DNA from: JBCBKU01 sp038521345
GTDB lineage: Bacteria; Pseudomonadota; Alphaproteobacteria; Rhodobacterales; Rhodobacteraceae
Direction of reading: 5' to 3'
Length of the DNA: 64,000 bases
Assembly (NCBI GenBank): GCA_038521345.1
Contig: JBCBKU010000005.1
Location: 62,001-126,000, forward strand
Shown here: positions 33,733 to 42,391 of the stretch, piece after piece
How positions within the stretch are numbered: position 1 is the first letter of the stretch
Layout: each line of letters opens with the position of its first letter
Notes under the pieces: generated by a model
What the model was told of the DNA's origin: nothing
Seen by the model: the letters and a program-made list of their open reading frames with translations, nothing else
Databases searched by the model: none
Program-made: the position numbers and the translations under genes

Positions 33733-35877
33733 TCATGGACGCCTGTCGGAGTTGCGATACCTGTCGACCGAGGCCACGTCGCTATCAGCCTCGAGCGCCA
33801 GCATGATCGCATGCAGGTGCTCCATATCCCTGAGTTCAACATCCACAATGAGGCGATAGAAGTCAGGTTTTCTGTCAAGGAAGTGAAGATCGCTGATATT
33901 CGCCCGCTGTTCCCCAATTTGTGTGCACAGCCGACCCAAAACTCCCGCGCCGTTGGCAATGGTCAGCTCCAGACTGACGTTGTGGACCGGTTGGTGGGTG
34001 CCAGCATGCCAGCGCAAATCGATCCATCGTTCGGTCTGGTCTTCGAATTCTTCGAGCGTTGGGCAGTCGATTGTGTGCACGACTACGCCCTGCCCGCGAT
34101 ATGTGATGCCGACAATGCGTTCGCCGGGAAGCGGCTGACAGCAGGAGGCGCGGCGGAAGGATTGGTCTGGTTGCAGACCCACAACGGCGTGCGCCGCGTC
34201 AATCCCACCTTCCGAGCGTGCGATGAGGTCGGGATACAGCATTTGAACGACGTCTCGTGCTGCGATTTCAGCGGCACCAATCTGAGCGAGCAGCTCTTCA
34301 CGATCTTCCACGCCCAGCTGGTTTGCCGCGGTCTTGAGCGCTTTGTCAGTAGCCTTCTTACCCACATGTTCGAAGGCCACTCGCGCCAGTTCCTGCCCAA
34401 GCTTTACATAGCGGGCGCGGTTCTCTTCCTTCAGGCTTCTTCGAATGGCCGACTTCGCACGTCCAGTCGCGACAATGTCGATCCAAGTGGATTGCGGACG
34501 CTGGCCCTCCGCTGTCATGATCTCGACTGACTGACCGTTCTTAAGTCGCGTCCAGAGCGGCACGCGGATCCCATCGATCTTGGCACCTACACACCCATCG
34601 CCAATCCTTGTGTGGATGGCATAGGCGAAATCCAGTGGCGTCGCGCCTTTGGGAAGCTTGACCACGTCCCCCTTCGGCGTGAAGCAGAATACCTGGTCAG
34701 AATACATCTCCATTTTGACGTGTTCGAGGAACTCGTCGTGATCCTCGGCACTGTCGAGGCGCTCAGTCAGAGTCGCGATCCATTCAGCAGGGTCGACTGC
34801 AAATGGGTTCTCCGCGCGTTCTCCGTCTCGATAGGCCCAGTGGGCGGCGACCCCGGCTTCGGCAACTTCGTGCATTTCGCGGGTTCGAATCTGGACTTCG
34901 ACACGCTTGCCGTCGCGCCCCGAGACCGTTGTGTGCAGGGACCGGTAGCCATTCGACTTTGGTTGGCTGATGTAGTCCTTGAATCGCCCCGGCACGGCCC
35001 GCCACCGCTGGTGGATGGCTCCAAGAGCGCCGTAGCAATCGCTCTCGCTCGCCGTGATGATCCGAAAACCATAGATATCCGACAAGCGCGAGAATGACTG
35101 ATCCTTTTCCTGCATCTTGCGCCAGATCGAGTAGGGCTTTTTCGCCCGACCGGATACGTCAGCATCGATTCCGGCCTTGTCGAGTTCGGTCCGGATGTCC
35201 GCCGTGATCCTCTCAATCACGTCACCCGCTTCTTTTTGAAGCGTGACAAACCTCCGAAGGATCGATTGACGGGCGTCCGAATTGAGCACGCGAAACGCGA
35301 GATCCTCAAGTTCGTCACGCATCCACTGCATGCCCATACGGCCGGCCAGCGGCGCATAGATCTCCATCGTTTCGCGAGCCTTCTGGGCCTGCTTTTCCGG
35401 GCGCATGGACTTGATCGTGCGCATATTGTGCAGACGATCGGCGAGCTTGACGAGGATCACCCGAAGGTCTCGTGCCATCGCGAAAAAAAGCTTACGAAAG
35501 TTCTCGGCCTGCTTGGCCTCGGATGACGACAATTGAAGGTTCGTCAGCTTCGTGACCCCGTCGACCAGATCTGCGACCTCAGATCCGAAGCGATCCGAGA
35601 GCTCTTTGTAGGTAGATCGCGTGTCTTCAATCGTATCATGCAGAAGCGCGGTCACGAGCGTTGCGTCATCCAACGCCATTTCGGCCAAGATACCCGCAAC
35701 AGCGATGGGATGGGTAAAGTATGGTTCGCCGGATTGGCGATACTGACCTTCGTGCATGTCCGCGCCGTAGGCATAGGCGGCGCGGATCAGATCGGCGTTA
35801 GTTTTTGGGTTGTAAGTGCGAACCCGGGCGATCAAGTCGTCGGGTGCCGCGGCGCGGACCTTTGTCGGCGCCGTCAC
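33733..35877 (-). CDS. rsh: bifunctional (p)ppGpp synthetase/hydrolase, RelA/SpoT-type
   Basis: A 714-residue stringent-response enzyme. Domains in order are the HD hydrolase with ALLHDTIEDT (H80, D81), the synthetase with GYRSLHTTVSG and EVQIRTREMHE, the TGS domain (FCFTPKGDVVKLPKGATPLDF) and a C-terminal ACT domain. Both HD and synthetase motifs look intact, so it should make and break (p)ppGpp, as the single Rsh of alphaproteobacteria does. The start is a GTG four bases after the rpoZ stop; the ATG in the same stretch is out of frame. rpoZ-rsh order is typical. Confidence 0.95.
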   Translation of the reverse strand: MTAPTKVRAAAPDDLIARVRTYNPKTNADLIRAAYAYGADMHEGQYRQSGEPYFTHPIAVAGILAEMALDDATLVTALLHDTIEDTRSTYKELSDRFGSEVADLVDGVTKLTNLQLSSSEAKQAENFRKLFFAMARDLRVILVKLADRLHNMRTIKSMRPEKQAQKARETMEIYAPLAGRMGMQWMRDELEDLAFRVLNSDARQSILRRFVTLQKEAGDVIERITADIRTELDKAGIDADVSGRAKKPYSIWRKMQEKDQSFSRLSDIYGFRIITASESDCYGALGAIHQRWRAVPGRFKDYISQPKSNGYRSLHTTVSGRDGKRVEVQIRTREMHEVAEAGVAAHWAYRDGERAENPFAVDPAEWIATLTERLDSAEDHDEFLEHVKMEMYSDQVFCFTPKGDVVKLPKGATPLDFAYAIHTRIGDGCVGAKIDGIRVPLWTRLKNGQSVEIMTAEGQRPQSTWIDIVATGRAKSAIRRSLKEENRARYVKLGQELARVAFEHVGKKATDKALKTAANQLGVEDREELLAQIGAAEIAARDVVQMLYPDLIARSEGGIDAAHAVVGLQPDQSFRRASCCQPLPGERIVGITYRGQGVVVHTIDCPTLEEFEDQTERWIDLRWHAGTHQPVHNVSLELTIANGAGVLGRLCTQIGEQRANISDLHFLDRKPDFYRLIVDVELRDMEHLHAIMLALEADSDVASVDRYRNSDRRP

Positions 35878-35881
35878 ATTC

Positions 35882-36235
35882 TTACTGCCGCTCTTGCGCT
35901 TCCATCAGCGCGCGAAGCAGCTTCTCTTCCGACATGTCGTCTTCAGTGGGCCGGTCCTGTTCGGCGCCCATCAGAAGCGCCATGGCGTCTTCCTCCGGTT
36001 CGTCCACCTCAATCTGGGTCTGATGGCTTTCGATCATCCGTTCACGAAGTTCGTCCGCAGACTGGCTTTCCTCGGCGATCTCTCGAAGGCTGACCACCGG
36101 GTTCTTGTCGTTGTCACGGTCGACCGTAATCGGAGCACCCGACGAAATCTCACGCGCACGATGCGCTGCAAGCATCACGAGTTCGAAGCGGTTCGGAACC
36201 TTGTCGACACAATCTTCGACGGTAACGCGGGCCAT
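35882..36235 (-). CDS. rpoZ: RNA polymerase omega subunit
   Basis: A 117-residue small subunit that helps assemble beta' into RNA polymerase and takes part in ppGpp response. The family start MARVTVEDCVDKVPNRFELV and AAHRAREISSG are present, followed by a long acidic, Glu/Asp-rich tail typical of this group. GGAGG lies five bases before the ATG. It is the first gene of the rpoZ-rsh-DUF2062-pdxJ run. Confidence 0.97.
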   Translation of the reverse strand: MARVTVEDCVDKVPNRFELVMLAAHRAREISSGAPITVDRDNDKNPVVSLREIAEESQSADELRERMIESHQTQIEVDEPEEDAMALLMGAEQDRPTEDDMSEEKLLRALMEAQERQ

Positions 36236-36539
36236 CCATGCCTCCAGTCACTATAAGCAGAAAGTGGGGTGATAGGACCAATCGCGGTGAATGACAAGGC
36301 GGGAAATGATCTGCCTGTTTCCCCTTCACCCTTGCCCACACATTCGCCAAGTTAAGGTGACCACACCGCAATTATGGTGCGATAAAGTGGGAATTTCACG
36401 AACGGACCTTACGTCAAATGCCCAAAGGTGCAATTGCATCTTGACGTAGGGTCCATATTTTCCGCCCGGGCTGTCGGAGCAAAGAAAAACCACTCACGGA
36501 TAAGCGGTTCCGCGGCCCTACGTTCGGAAGGGATGATTT
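36236..36539. other. 304-base gene-free stretch between rpoZ and the NYN gene
   Basis: The stretch lies between two divergent genes and should hold both promoters. An inverted repeat is visible at 36410-36448. I see no gene, and no complete -35/-10 pair that I would trust; a TTGACG at 36441-36446 sits in the right arm of the repeat without a matching -10 at normal spacing. Confidence 0.6.
36410..36448. repeat. inverted repeat upstream of the NYN gene
   Basis: Arms TACGTCAA (36410-36417) and TTGACGTA (36441-36448) are perfect complements. The pairing continues inward through ATGC and GCAT past one bulged base, leaving a 14-base loop. There is no T-run on either side, so it is not an intrinsic terminator. 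It sits 92 bases before the NYN ATG and could be an operator or a leader hairpin. Confidence 0.5.
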
Positions 36540-37112
36540 ATGTTTTACAGAGACGAACGTCTCGCGCTGTTTATCGATGGGTCGAACCTTTACGCCGCGG
36601 CGAAAGCGCTCGGATTTGACATCGACTACAAACTGCTCCGCCAGGAATTCATGCGCCGAGGCAAACTGCTGCGGGCATTTTACTACACCGCGCTCTTGGA
36701 GAATGACGAGTATTCGCCCATACGCCCCCTTGTCGACTGGCTGCACTACAACGGCTTCTCGATGGTCACCAAACCGGCAAAAGAGTTCACAGACAGCCAG
36801 GGCCGACGTAAGGTGAAGGGCAACATGGACATCGAACTCACCGTGGATGCCATGGAACTCGCCCCGCGGGTCGATCATATCGTGCTGTTCTCGGGTGACG
36901 GCGACTTCCGGCCTCTGGTCGAAAGCCTACAGAGGCAGGGCGTTCGCGTCTCGGTCGTTTCAACGATCCGCTCACAGCCGCCGATGATCGCGGACGAGTT
37001 GCGCCGGCAGGCAGACAACTTCATCGAACTCGATGAGCTGAAAGACGTGATCGGCCGCCCTCCGCGGGAACCCCGCGAAGACATTCGTGTCGAAGAGGCC
37101 AACGAGAGCTGA
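36540..37112 (+). CDS. LabA-like NYN domain protein
   Basis: A 190-residue PIN-like NYN (DUF88) protein. The acidic residues are in place: D13 in ALFIDGSNLYAAA, the internal NMDIELTVDAM and SGDGDFRPLVESLQ. These residues would bind metal in a nuclease site, and family members include RNases and the cyanobacterial clock-linked LabA. The C-terminal tail after IELDEL is acidic and probably disordered. AAGGGA precedes the ATG. No partner that would mark a toxin-antitoxin pair is adjacent. Confidence 0.9.
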   Translation: MFYRDERLALFIDGSNLYAAAKALGFDIDYKLLRQEFMRRGKLLRAFYYTALLENDEYSPIRPLVDWLHYNGFSMVTKPAKEFTDSQGRRKVKGNMDIELTVDAMELAPRVDHIVLFSGDGDFRPLVESLQRQGVRVSVVSTIRSQPPMIADELRRQADNFIELDELKDVIGRPPREPREDIRVEEANES

Positions 37113-37202
37113 TCCTGGGCTGACGGGCGCCCAGCCGCCCGTCCGAACTGGTCCCTGCGAGTGTCGGGCGCTATGGTGCCGCCAGAACGTGCCGGAGAGA
37201 CC

Positions 37203-38156
37203 ATGGATAAGCGACCCCCACTCACCCTCTATCTTGCCGCGCCGCGCGGATTCTGTGCAGGCGTTGATCGCGCGATCAAAATCGTGGAGATGGCGCTCGA
37301 GAAGTGGGGCGCCCCTGTATATGTGCGCCACGAAATTGTGCACAACCGGTTCGTTGTCGATGGGTTGAAATCCAAGGGCGCCATTTTCGTGGAAGAGCTT
37401 GACGAGTGTCCCGCCGAAAGGCCGGTCATTTTCTCTGCCCATGGCGTGCCGAAAGCCGTCCCTGCAGAAGCCGCTCGACGCGACATGGTCTTTGTAGACG
37501 CAACCTGCCCGCTGGTGTCGAAGGTGCACATTGAAGCCGAACGCCACCATGCAAACGGTTTGCAGATGATCATGATCGGGCATGCTGGTCACCCGGAGAC
37601 GGTGGGCACCATGGGCCAATTGCCGGATGGCGAGGTTCTGTTGGTCGAGACGGTGGAAGACGTTGCGGGTATCGCTGTGCGCGACCCCACGCGTTTGGCT
37701 TACGTCACCCAGACCACCCTTAGCGTCGATGACACCGCGGACATCGTCGCCGCCTTAAAGGCGAGGTTTCCGGATATACAAGGACCGCACAAGGAAGACA
37801 TCTGCTATGCCACCACGAACCGGCAAGAGGCCGTGAAGGCTATTGCGCCCAAAATCGATGCTATGTTCGTGATCGGCGCGCCGAATTCGTCCAACTCCAA
37901 GCGCTTGGTCGAAGTGGGCGCCAAGGCGGGTTGCGCCTATGCACAACTGGTTCAGCGCGCCGATGACATTGACTGGCGGGCGGTCGACGGGGTGCAAGCG
38001 ATCGGGATCACGGCGGGTGCGAGTGCACCCGAGGTCTTGGTGCAGGAAGTAATCGACGCCTTCCGGGCGAAGTACGAGGTTCGGGTCGAACGTGTTGAAA
38101 CCGCCGTGGAGAACGTCGAGTTCAAGGTTCCGCGCGTACTTCGCGAAATAGCCTAG
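37203..38156 (+). CDS. ispH: 4-hydroxy-3-methylbut-2-enyl diphosphate reductase
   Basis: A 317-residue iron-sulfur enzyme making IPP and DMAPP in the final step of the MEP isoprenoid pathway. The three cluster cysteines are visible: C18 (APRGFCAGVDRAI), C102 (VDATCPLVSK) and C201 (DICYATTNRQ). The catalytic Glu lies in GHAGHPETVG, and GAPNSSNSKRL follows. GGAGAGA before the ATG at 37203 decides the start over 37161. It leads the run ispH to rnhA. Confidence 0.97.
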   Translation: MDKRPPLTLYLAAPRGFCAGVDRAIKIVEMALEKWGAPVYVRHEIVHNRFVVDGLKSKGAIFVEELDECPAERPVIFSAHGVPKAVPAEAARRDMVFVDATCPLVSKVHIEAERHHANGLQMIMIGHAGHPETVGTMGQLPDGEVLLVETVEDVAGIAVRDPTRLAYVTQTTLSVDDTADIVAALKARFPDIQGPHKEDICYATTNRQEAVKAIAPKIDAMFVIGAPNSSNSKRLVEVGAKAGCAYAQLVQRADDIDWRAVDGVQAIGITAGASAPEVLVQEVIDAFRAKYEVRVERVETAVENVEFKVPRVLREIA

Positions 38157-38157
38157 C

Positions 38158-38943
38158 ATGTCATCCGAGCCTGCGTCAGAACACTACAGATCGCCAGCGC
38201 CACTCAAGAACCGCGCCGACTTCAATGCCCGGTACGGGAACGTGAGTTGGTTTGGCTGGCTAGCCGGTCATCTGGATCCTTTGGATGGAAATGTTCTGGA
38301 CATCGGCTGCGGACCCGGATGGTTCTGGGCTAAAAATGCCGATCGACTGCGGCCTGAATCGCTCGTCCTTGCCGACTTGTCAGAAGGCATGCTTGTCGCA
38401 GCTCGGGAGAGGCTTTCATCGTCACATACCATCGAGACCGTTCAACTCGACGCTCAATCGCTTCCCTTCCCGGACAACGCGTTTGATGCCGTCGTGGCCA
38501 TGCATATGCTCTATCATGTGGACCACCCTGAATTGGCACTTCAGGAAATGCGGCGTGTGCTTCGGCCGGGTGGAAGAGCGATTATCACAACGGTCGACGA
38601 CGAAGACCTTGCGGGCCTTGCGGACCTGAGCCGCGCCATCTTTGGCAGTTCCGGTACGGACCTCCTGATCCCCGTCTTCGGGGCCTCGCGCGCAAGCGAC
38701 CTGATTGAATCGGAGTTCGGTACGGCCACGCACCATGTGCTGCGTGATCGCTACATGATCGACGACACGTCGGCGGCGCTTGACTACATCACATCCTTCC
38801 CGCCCGGCGACGGCGCTGGCAACCATGCGCGAGCGGAATTTGCAAAGACGTTCGAAGAGGCTCGGATTGCGGCCGGGGGCGCATTCCCTGCAGACCGGAT
38901 CCAGCATCTTTTTGTTGCCCGGAAAGCCGAACAGGACCAGTAA
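38158..38943 (+). CDS. class I SAM-dependent methyltransferase
   Basis: A 261-residue methyltransferase of the UbiE/COQ5-like type. The SAM loop is VLDIGCGPGWFW (about residues 43-54); the later motifs LPFPDNAFDAVVAMHMLYHV and RRVLRPGGRAIITTV are typical. The substrate is unknown. It starts two bases after the ispH stop and precedes a LysE-type exporter by six bases. Confidence 0.9.
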   Translation: MSSEPASEHYRSPAPLKNRADFNARYGNVSWFGWLAGHLDPLDGNVLDIGCGPGWFWAKNADRLRPESLVLADLSEGMLVAARERLSSSHTIETVQLDAQSLPFPDNAFDAVVAMHMLYHVDHPELALQEMRRVLRPGGRAIITTVDDEDLAGLADLSRAIFGSSGTDLLIPVFGASRASDLIESEFGTATHHVLRDRYMIDDTSAALDYITSFPPGDGAGNHARAEFAKTFEEARIAAGGAFPADRIQHLFVARKAEQDQ

Positions 38944-38949
38944 GGGCCA

Positions 38950-39561
38950 ATGACGCTTCAGTTTCTTGTCACTGCATTCGTTGTTGTCATCGCGCCCGGA
39001 ACCGGGGTCCTCTATACGCTTGCGATTGCGATCGGCCAGGGGCGGAAATCCGCGCTTTGGGCAGCGCTTGGGTGCACTTTCGGAATAGTTCCGCATCTTC
39101 TTGCCGCCACGTTGGGGCTGGCCGCGCTGCTTCATACCAGCGCCGTGTTGTTCCAGGTGGTGAAGTTTGCGGGCGTGGCTTACCTGCTCTACCTCGCATG
39201 GCAAGCCATCCAGTCCGGAGGCGCGCTTCGGATCGAGGGGGATCGTCGGACTGAACACCCATGGCGCATTGCCCGCCGAGGTGCATTGATCAACATCCTG
39301 AACCCCAAGCTGTCGATCTTCTTTCTTGCGTTGCTGCCGCCATTCCTTTCCGGCAGTCCCGCGACTGCCGCGGTCGAGATGGCAGGCTTGGGGGCCGTCT
39401 TCATGGCTATGACCTTTGTTGTCTTCGTGGGCTACGGCATCTTCGCTGCCACCGCACGTGACGCGATCCTTGCCAGTGACCGGATCATGCTCTGGCTTAA
39501 CCGAGGCTTCGCTGCTGCTTTTGCCGCCCTTGGCCTGAGATTGGCATTCGAACGGGCATGA
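38950..39561 (+). CDS. LysE-family exporter
   Basis: A 203-residue membrane protein with six or so hydrophobic segments and the LysE/RhtB start VIAPGTGVLYTLAIAIGQG plus NILNPKLSIFFLALLPPFL. Such proteins export amino acids and related compounds; the substrate here cannot be read from sequence. It overlaps the next gene by four bases (ATGA). Confidence 0.9.
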   Translation: MTLQFLVTAFVVVIAPGTGVLYTLAIAIGQGRKSALWAALGCTFGIVPHLLAATLGLAALLHTSAVLFQVVKFAGVAYLLYLAWQAIQSGGALRIEGDRRTEHPWRIARRGALINILNPKLSIFFLALLPPFLSGSPATAAVEMAGLGAVFMAMTFVVFVGYGIFAATARDAILASDRIMLWLNRGFAAAFAALGLRLAFERA

Positions 39562-39839
39562 GCGACTGGGTCAGTTTCGAGGGTATCATCGAACCTTTGG
39601 CATGGAGCAAAGCGACCCACTCCATTCTCAGAATTCCCGATAACGTAGCCGAAACCTCAGCTCATGCCGGCGCACGACGAGTAGAAGGGAAACTCGCCGA
39701 CCACCCAATCAATCTCGCTTTGACGAAAGCGCCCGCCAAGAAACGCCGTCATCTTTCTCGAATCGAGAATGCGAATTGCGACGAGAGTCGGACGAAACGC
39801 ATCGCAGCTTTGACTGCATCACTCGGAGAGGCCGGATGA
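39558..39839 (+). pseudogene. DUF1905-like gene with a disrupted C-terminal half
   Basis: A 93-residue frame whose first 60 residues match DUF1905-type proteins (SFEGIIEPLAWSKATHSILRI, HAGARRVEGKLADHPINLAL). The expected second half (a FLWxGK-type segment, then a charged stretch) is absent; instead the frame reads KKRRHLSRIENANCDES. Fragments that look more like the family appear in the other two forward frames over the next 90 bases. This suggests small indels, although the start and stop overlaps with both neighbours are kept. It may still be expressed as a short protein. Calling it a pseudogene is inference. Confidence 0.5.
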
Positions 39840-40285
39840 TCCGCGTTCCGCCGTCGGCATTTGCACTAGGCCTTGCTGGGTTGATCCCCTTTTTCTGGGG
39901 CGCGGCGACACTCATGTCACCGAACCTGGCGCAGCTCGGGCTCGATACACTTGGGCCGCGATTTGTCGGGCCCTACATTCAGCTATCATACGGCACCATC
40001 ATCCTGTCCTTCATGTCGGGCGTCCTGTGGGGATTTGCCACGAAGGCCGAAGGCGCGGTCGCCGCCACCGGATATGCTTTATCCGTTCTTCCCGCCCTTT
40101 GGGCCTTCTTCTTTGTCGGAGGCGGCCCGATATCAGCGGGGATCTATTTGATCGCCGGGTATCTTGGGCTGCTCGGTCTTGACTACTTGTTCTGGAGGCA
40201 GGGTCTCGCCCCACCTTGGTGGATGACTTTGCGGATCATCCTGACCGCAGGCGTGGTGATGTGTCTTGGCGTTACCGTGATCTGA
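39836..40285 (+). CDS. DUF3429 membrane protein
   Basis: A 149-residue membrane protein with four or five helices and the DUF3429 core SYGTIILSFMSGVLWGFA near residue 50, plus GLDYLFWRQGLAPPWWM near the end. Function unknown. The start at 39836 overlaps the stop of the DUF1905-like gene (ATGA), and its stop overlaps the rnhA start by one base. The open frame to the left of this start is the shadow of the DUF1905-like gene. Confidence 0.88.
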   Translation: MIRVPPSAFALGLAGLIPFFWGAATLMSPNLAQLGLDTLGPRFVGPYIQLSYGTIILSFMSGVLWGFATKAEGAVAATGYALSVLPALWAFFFVGGGPISAGIYLIAGYLGLLGLDYLFWRQGLAPPWWMTLRIILTAGVVMCLGVTVI

Positions 40286-40749
40286 TGGCCGAACTCTTTG
40301 CATATACGGACGGGGCCTGTTCGGGAAATCCGGGACCCGGCGGTTGGGGCGCTCTACTCGTGGCGCGAGACGGCGATGACGTTCTCCGCGAACGCGAGTT
40401 GAAGGGCGGCGAGGCCGAGACCACGAACAATCGGATGGAGCTTTTGGCTGCGATTGCAGCACTGGAAACGCTGGATCGCCCGTCGACCCTCACCGTGGTG
40501 ACCGACAGCGCGTACGTGAAGAACGGTATCACTTCTTGGCTACGTGGTTGGAAAGCAAATGGATGGCGGACCAGCCAGAAAAAACCCGTAAAAAACGAAG
40601 ATCTCTGGCGCCGGCTCGATGCGGCTGCTGCACGGCACCAGGTCACCTGGGACTGGGTGAAAGGGCACGCCGGACATCCAGAGAATGAACGCGCCGACGC
40701 GCTCGCAAGGGCCGGGATGGCACCGTACAAACCGAAGAGCAAAACTTAA
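40285..40749 (+). CDS. rnhA: ribonuclease HI
   Basis: A 154-residue enzyme that cuts RNA in RNA-DNA hybrids. The DEDD metal site is complete: D9 (AYTDGACSGNPGPGGWG), E52 (NNRMELLA), D74 (VVTDSAYV) and an Asp in ENERADALAR near the C-terminus. The HGHAGHPEN loop (here KGHAGHPEN) is present. ATG at 40285 overlaps the DUF3429 stop. It ends the ispH run and overlaps the convergent small membrane-protein gene by four bases. Confidence 0.97.
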   Translation: MAELFAYTDGACSGNPGPGGWGALLVARDGDDVLRERELKGGEAETTNNRMELLAAIAALETLDRPSTLTVVTDSAYVKNGITSWLRGWKANGWRTSQKKPVKNEDLWRRLDAAAARHQVTWDWVKGHAGHPENERADALARAGMAPYKPKSKT

Positions 40750-40988
40750 CGGCGGCGGCGCCAGTGCGTTGGGATGATAATCAGGGCACCTATAGCAGAC
40801 ACGATCGCGTTAACACCGGGCCGCCCGAAGCCGACCCCAAACATGAGTGACACGAAGTAAAATACAAACGCCCCGCCCACACAGATGATGATCGATTGCA
40901 GAATGCCATTGCGCGTGAAGCCCGACTTTTCGGACAGGTAGCCGACGATGCCGGCAATCACGACCGTGCCAATAAGTACTGGAAACAT
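40746..40988 (-). CDS. small GlsB/YeaQ-like membrane protein
   Basis: An 80-residue protein with three hydrophobic segments and a basic end (HWRRRR). GxxGYLSEKSGFTRNG and GGAFVFYFVSLMFGVGFG fit the transglycosylase-associated YeaQ/GlsB/YmgE group of stress-induced small membrane proteins, but the match is loose. It starts three bases after the fmt stop and is probably the last gene of the def-fmt operon. Confidence 0.68.
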   Translation of the reverse strand: MFPVLIGTVVIAGIVGYLSEKSGFTRNGILQSIIICVGGAFVFYFVSLMFGVGFGRPGVNAIVSAIGALIIIPTHWRRRR

Positions 40989-40991
40989 AGA

Positions 40992-41903
40992 CTACCCATC
41001 CCCCAATCGGGTACCCGGGCGCAAGGGCGTTCCATTGAGAAAGCCGTCCGCGTCCTGGCGAGCGCGGCCTTCCGCCTGAACTTCGGTGATTTCGACCGCC
41101 CCTGACCCGCAGGCCACCGTCAGGCCGCCGAGAATTGTCCCCGGCTCGCCCGTCCCTTCTACAATACGCGAGCGCAAGAGTTTGAGCCGCATCCCCTTTG
41201 CCCGGGTCCACGCCCCGGGAAACGGCGACAGACCTCGGATCTGCCGGTCGATATCGGTGGCGTCACGCGTCCAGTCGATCGAGGCTTCGGCCTTTTCGAT
41301 TTTGGCTGCGTATGTGACTCCGGTCTCGGATTGTGGAACAGGGGTAAGCTCTGCCAGCTGGTCCAACGTCTCGACGATCAGGCGCGCGCCCATGTCCGAA
41401 AGCCGATCGTGCAGATCGGCCGTGGTGTCTTCTGGACCGATAGGCGTGCGCGCTTCAAGATAGACCGGCCCAGTATCTAGTCCGACCTCCATTCTCATAA
41501 TGGCCACACCGGTCTCTTCGTCCCCCGCCATGATCGCACGATGTATGGGCGCCGCGCCGCGCCAACGGGGCAAAAGCGACGCATGGATATTAAGGCATCC
41601 AGACCGCGGCACATTCAGAACGGCCTCTGGCAACAGAAGTCCGTAGGCAACGACGACAGCGAGGTCCGGCTCCAGTGCTGCGAACTCCGCCTGAGCCGTT
41701 TCGTCCCGGAGCGACATGGGGTGACGCACCTGAAGCCCAAGAGCCGCGGCACGGGCATGAACCGCAGATGGGCGGTCCCTTTTGCCACGCCCGGCAGGAC
41801 GGGGGGGCTGCGTATAGACGGCAGCAATCTCGTGCCCCGCCTCAGCCAAAGCAATCAGAGGTGGCACAGCAAAATCAGGCGTTCCCATAAAGACCAGCTT
41901 CAT
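40992..41903 (-). CDS. fmt: methionyl-tRNA formyltransferase
   Basis: A 303-residue enzyme that formylates initiator Met-tRNA with 10-formyl-THF. The N-terminal motif FMGTPDFAVPPL and the catalytic NIHASLLPRWRGAAPIHRA (Asn, His) are present, as is the C-terminal OB-type domain. It starts four bases within the end of the deformylase-like gene (ATGA overlap), so it is coupled to it. The operon order is def, def-like, fmt. Confidence 0.97.
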   Translation of the reverse strand: MKLVFMGTPDFAVPPLIALAEAGHEIAAVYTQPPRPAGRGKRDRPSAVHARAAALGLQVRHPMSLRDETAQAEFAALEPDLAVVVAYGLLLPEAVLNVPRSGCLNIHASLLPRWRGAAPIHRAIMAGDEETGVAIMRMEVGLDTGPVYLEARTPIGPEDTTADLHDRLSDMGARLIVETLDQLAELTPVPQSETGVTYAAKIEKAEASIDWTRDATDIDRQIRGLSPFPGAWTRAKGMRLKLLRSRIVEGTGEPGTILGGLTVACGSGAVEITEVQAEGRARQDADGFLNGTPLRPGTRLGDG

Positions 41904-42391
41904 CTCGCTTTCACCGCTTTCCGGCGAAGGATGTCACGCTTTGTACGGCTCAGCCGGTCTATGAAGACGCGCCCATTCAGGTGATCGACCTGATGTTGAA
42001 CACTCGTGGCCCAAAGGCCTTCGAACCGGCGTTCCGCCTCATCACCTTGCGCATCCATGTACCGTACGGTGACGGCCGCCGGTCGGGTCACCTTTGCCGA
42101 AACTCCAGGTAGGTTCGGGCTTGCCTCCATATGCTCGCGCACCTCGTCAGAGATCCAAGTGACCACCGGGTTGGCCAGTCGCACAGCCTGCCCGCGTGCG
42201 TCCGACGCATCCACGACGGCAAGTCGCAAAGGAATTCCGAGTTGTGGTGCGGCAAGGCCCACCCCGGGCATCGCCTCCATTGCGCGGATCATTTCCTCCC
42301 AGATGCTGAGGATCTCGTTCGTGATTTCCGAAACAGCCACGGCGGTTTCGGAAAGCCTCCGGTCCGGCCAAAGGAGAAATGGCCGGTGCAT
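41900..42391 (-). CDS. peptide deformylase paralogue lacking key active-site residues
   Basis: A 163-residue protein with the deformylase fold. Motif 1, GVGLAAPQ (43-50), is intact. Motif 2, normally EGCLS with the metal-binding Cys, reads SPNLPG around residues 91-96. Motif 3, normally HExxH, reads HQVDH (133-137), so the catalytic Glu is Gln. Without the Cys and Glu it should not deformylate by the usual mechanism. It starts within the def stop (one-base overlap) and overlaps fmt by four bases, so it is kept in the operon. A regulatory, ribosome-linked or scaffold role is possible but not shown. Confidence 0.85.
   Translation of the reverse strand: MHRPFLLWPDRRLSETAVAVSEITNEILSIWEEMIRAMEAMPGVGLAAPQLGIPLRLAVVDASDARGQAVRLANPVVTWISDEVREHMEASPNLPGVSAKVTRPAAVTVRYMDAQGDEAERRFEGLWATSVQHQVDHLNGRVFIDRLSRTKRDILRRKAVKAR

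Noticed and set aside
34861..34920. tRNA-like GGGTTCGAATC string
   Set aside because: It lies inside rsh, and no acceptor stem or anticodon arm can be formed around it.
36540..37112. NYN gene as a toxin of a toxin-antitoxin pair
   Set aside because: No small partner gene overlaps or adjoins it, and the upstream stretch has no open frame with a start.
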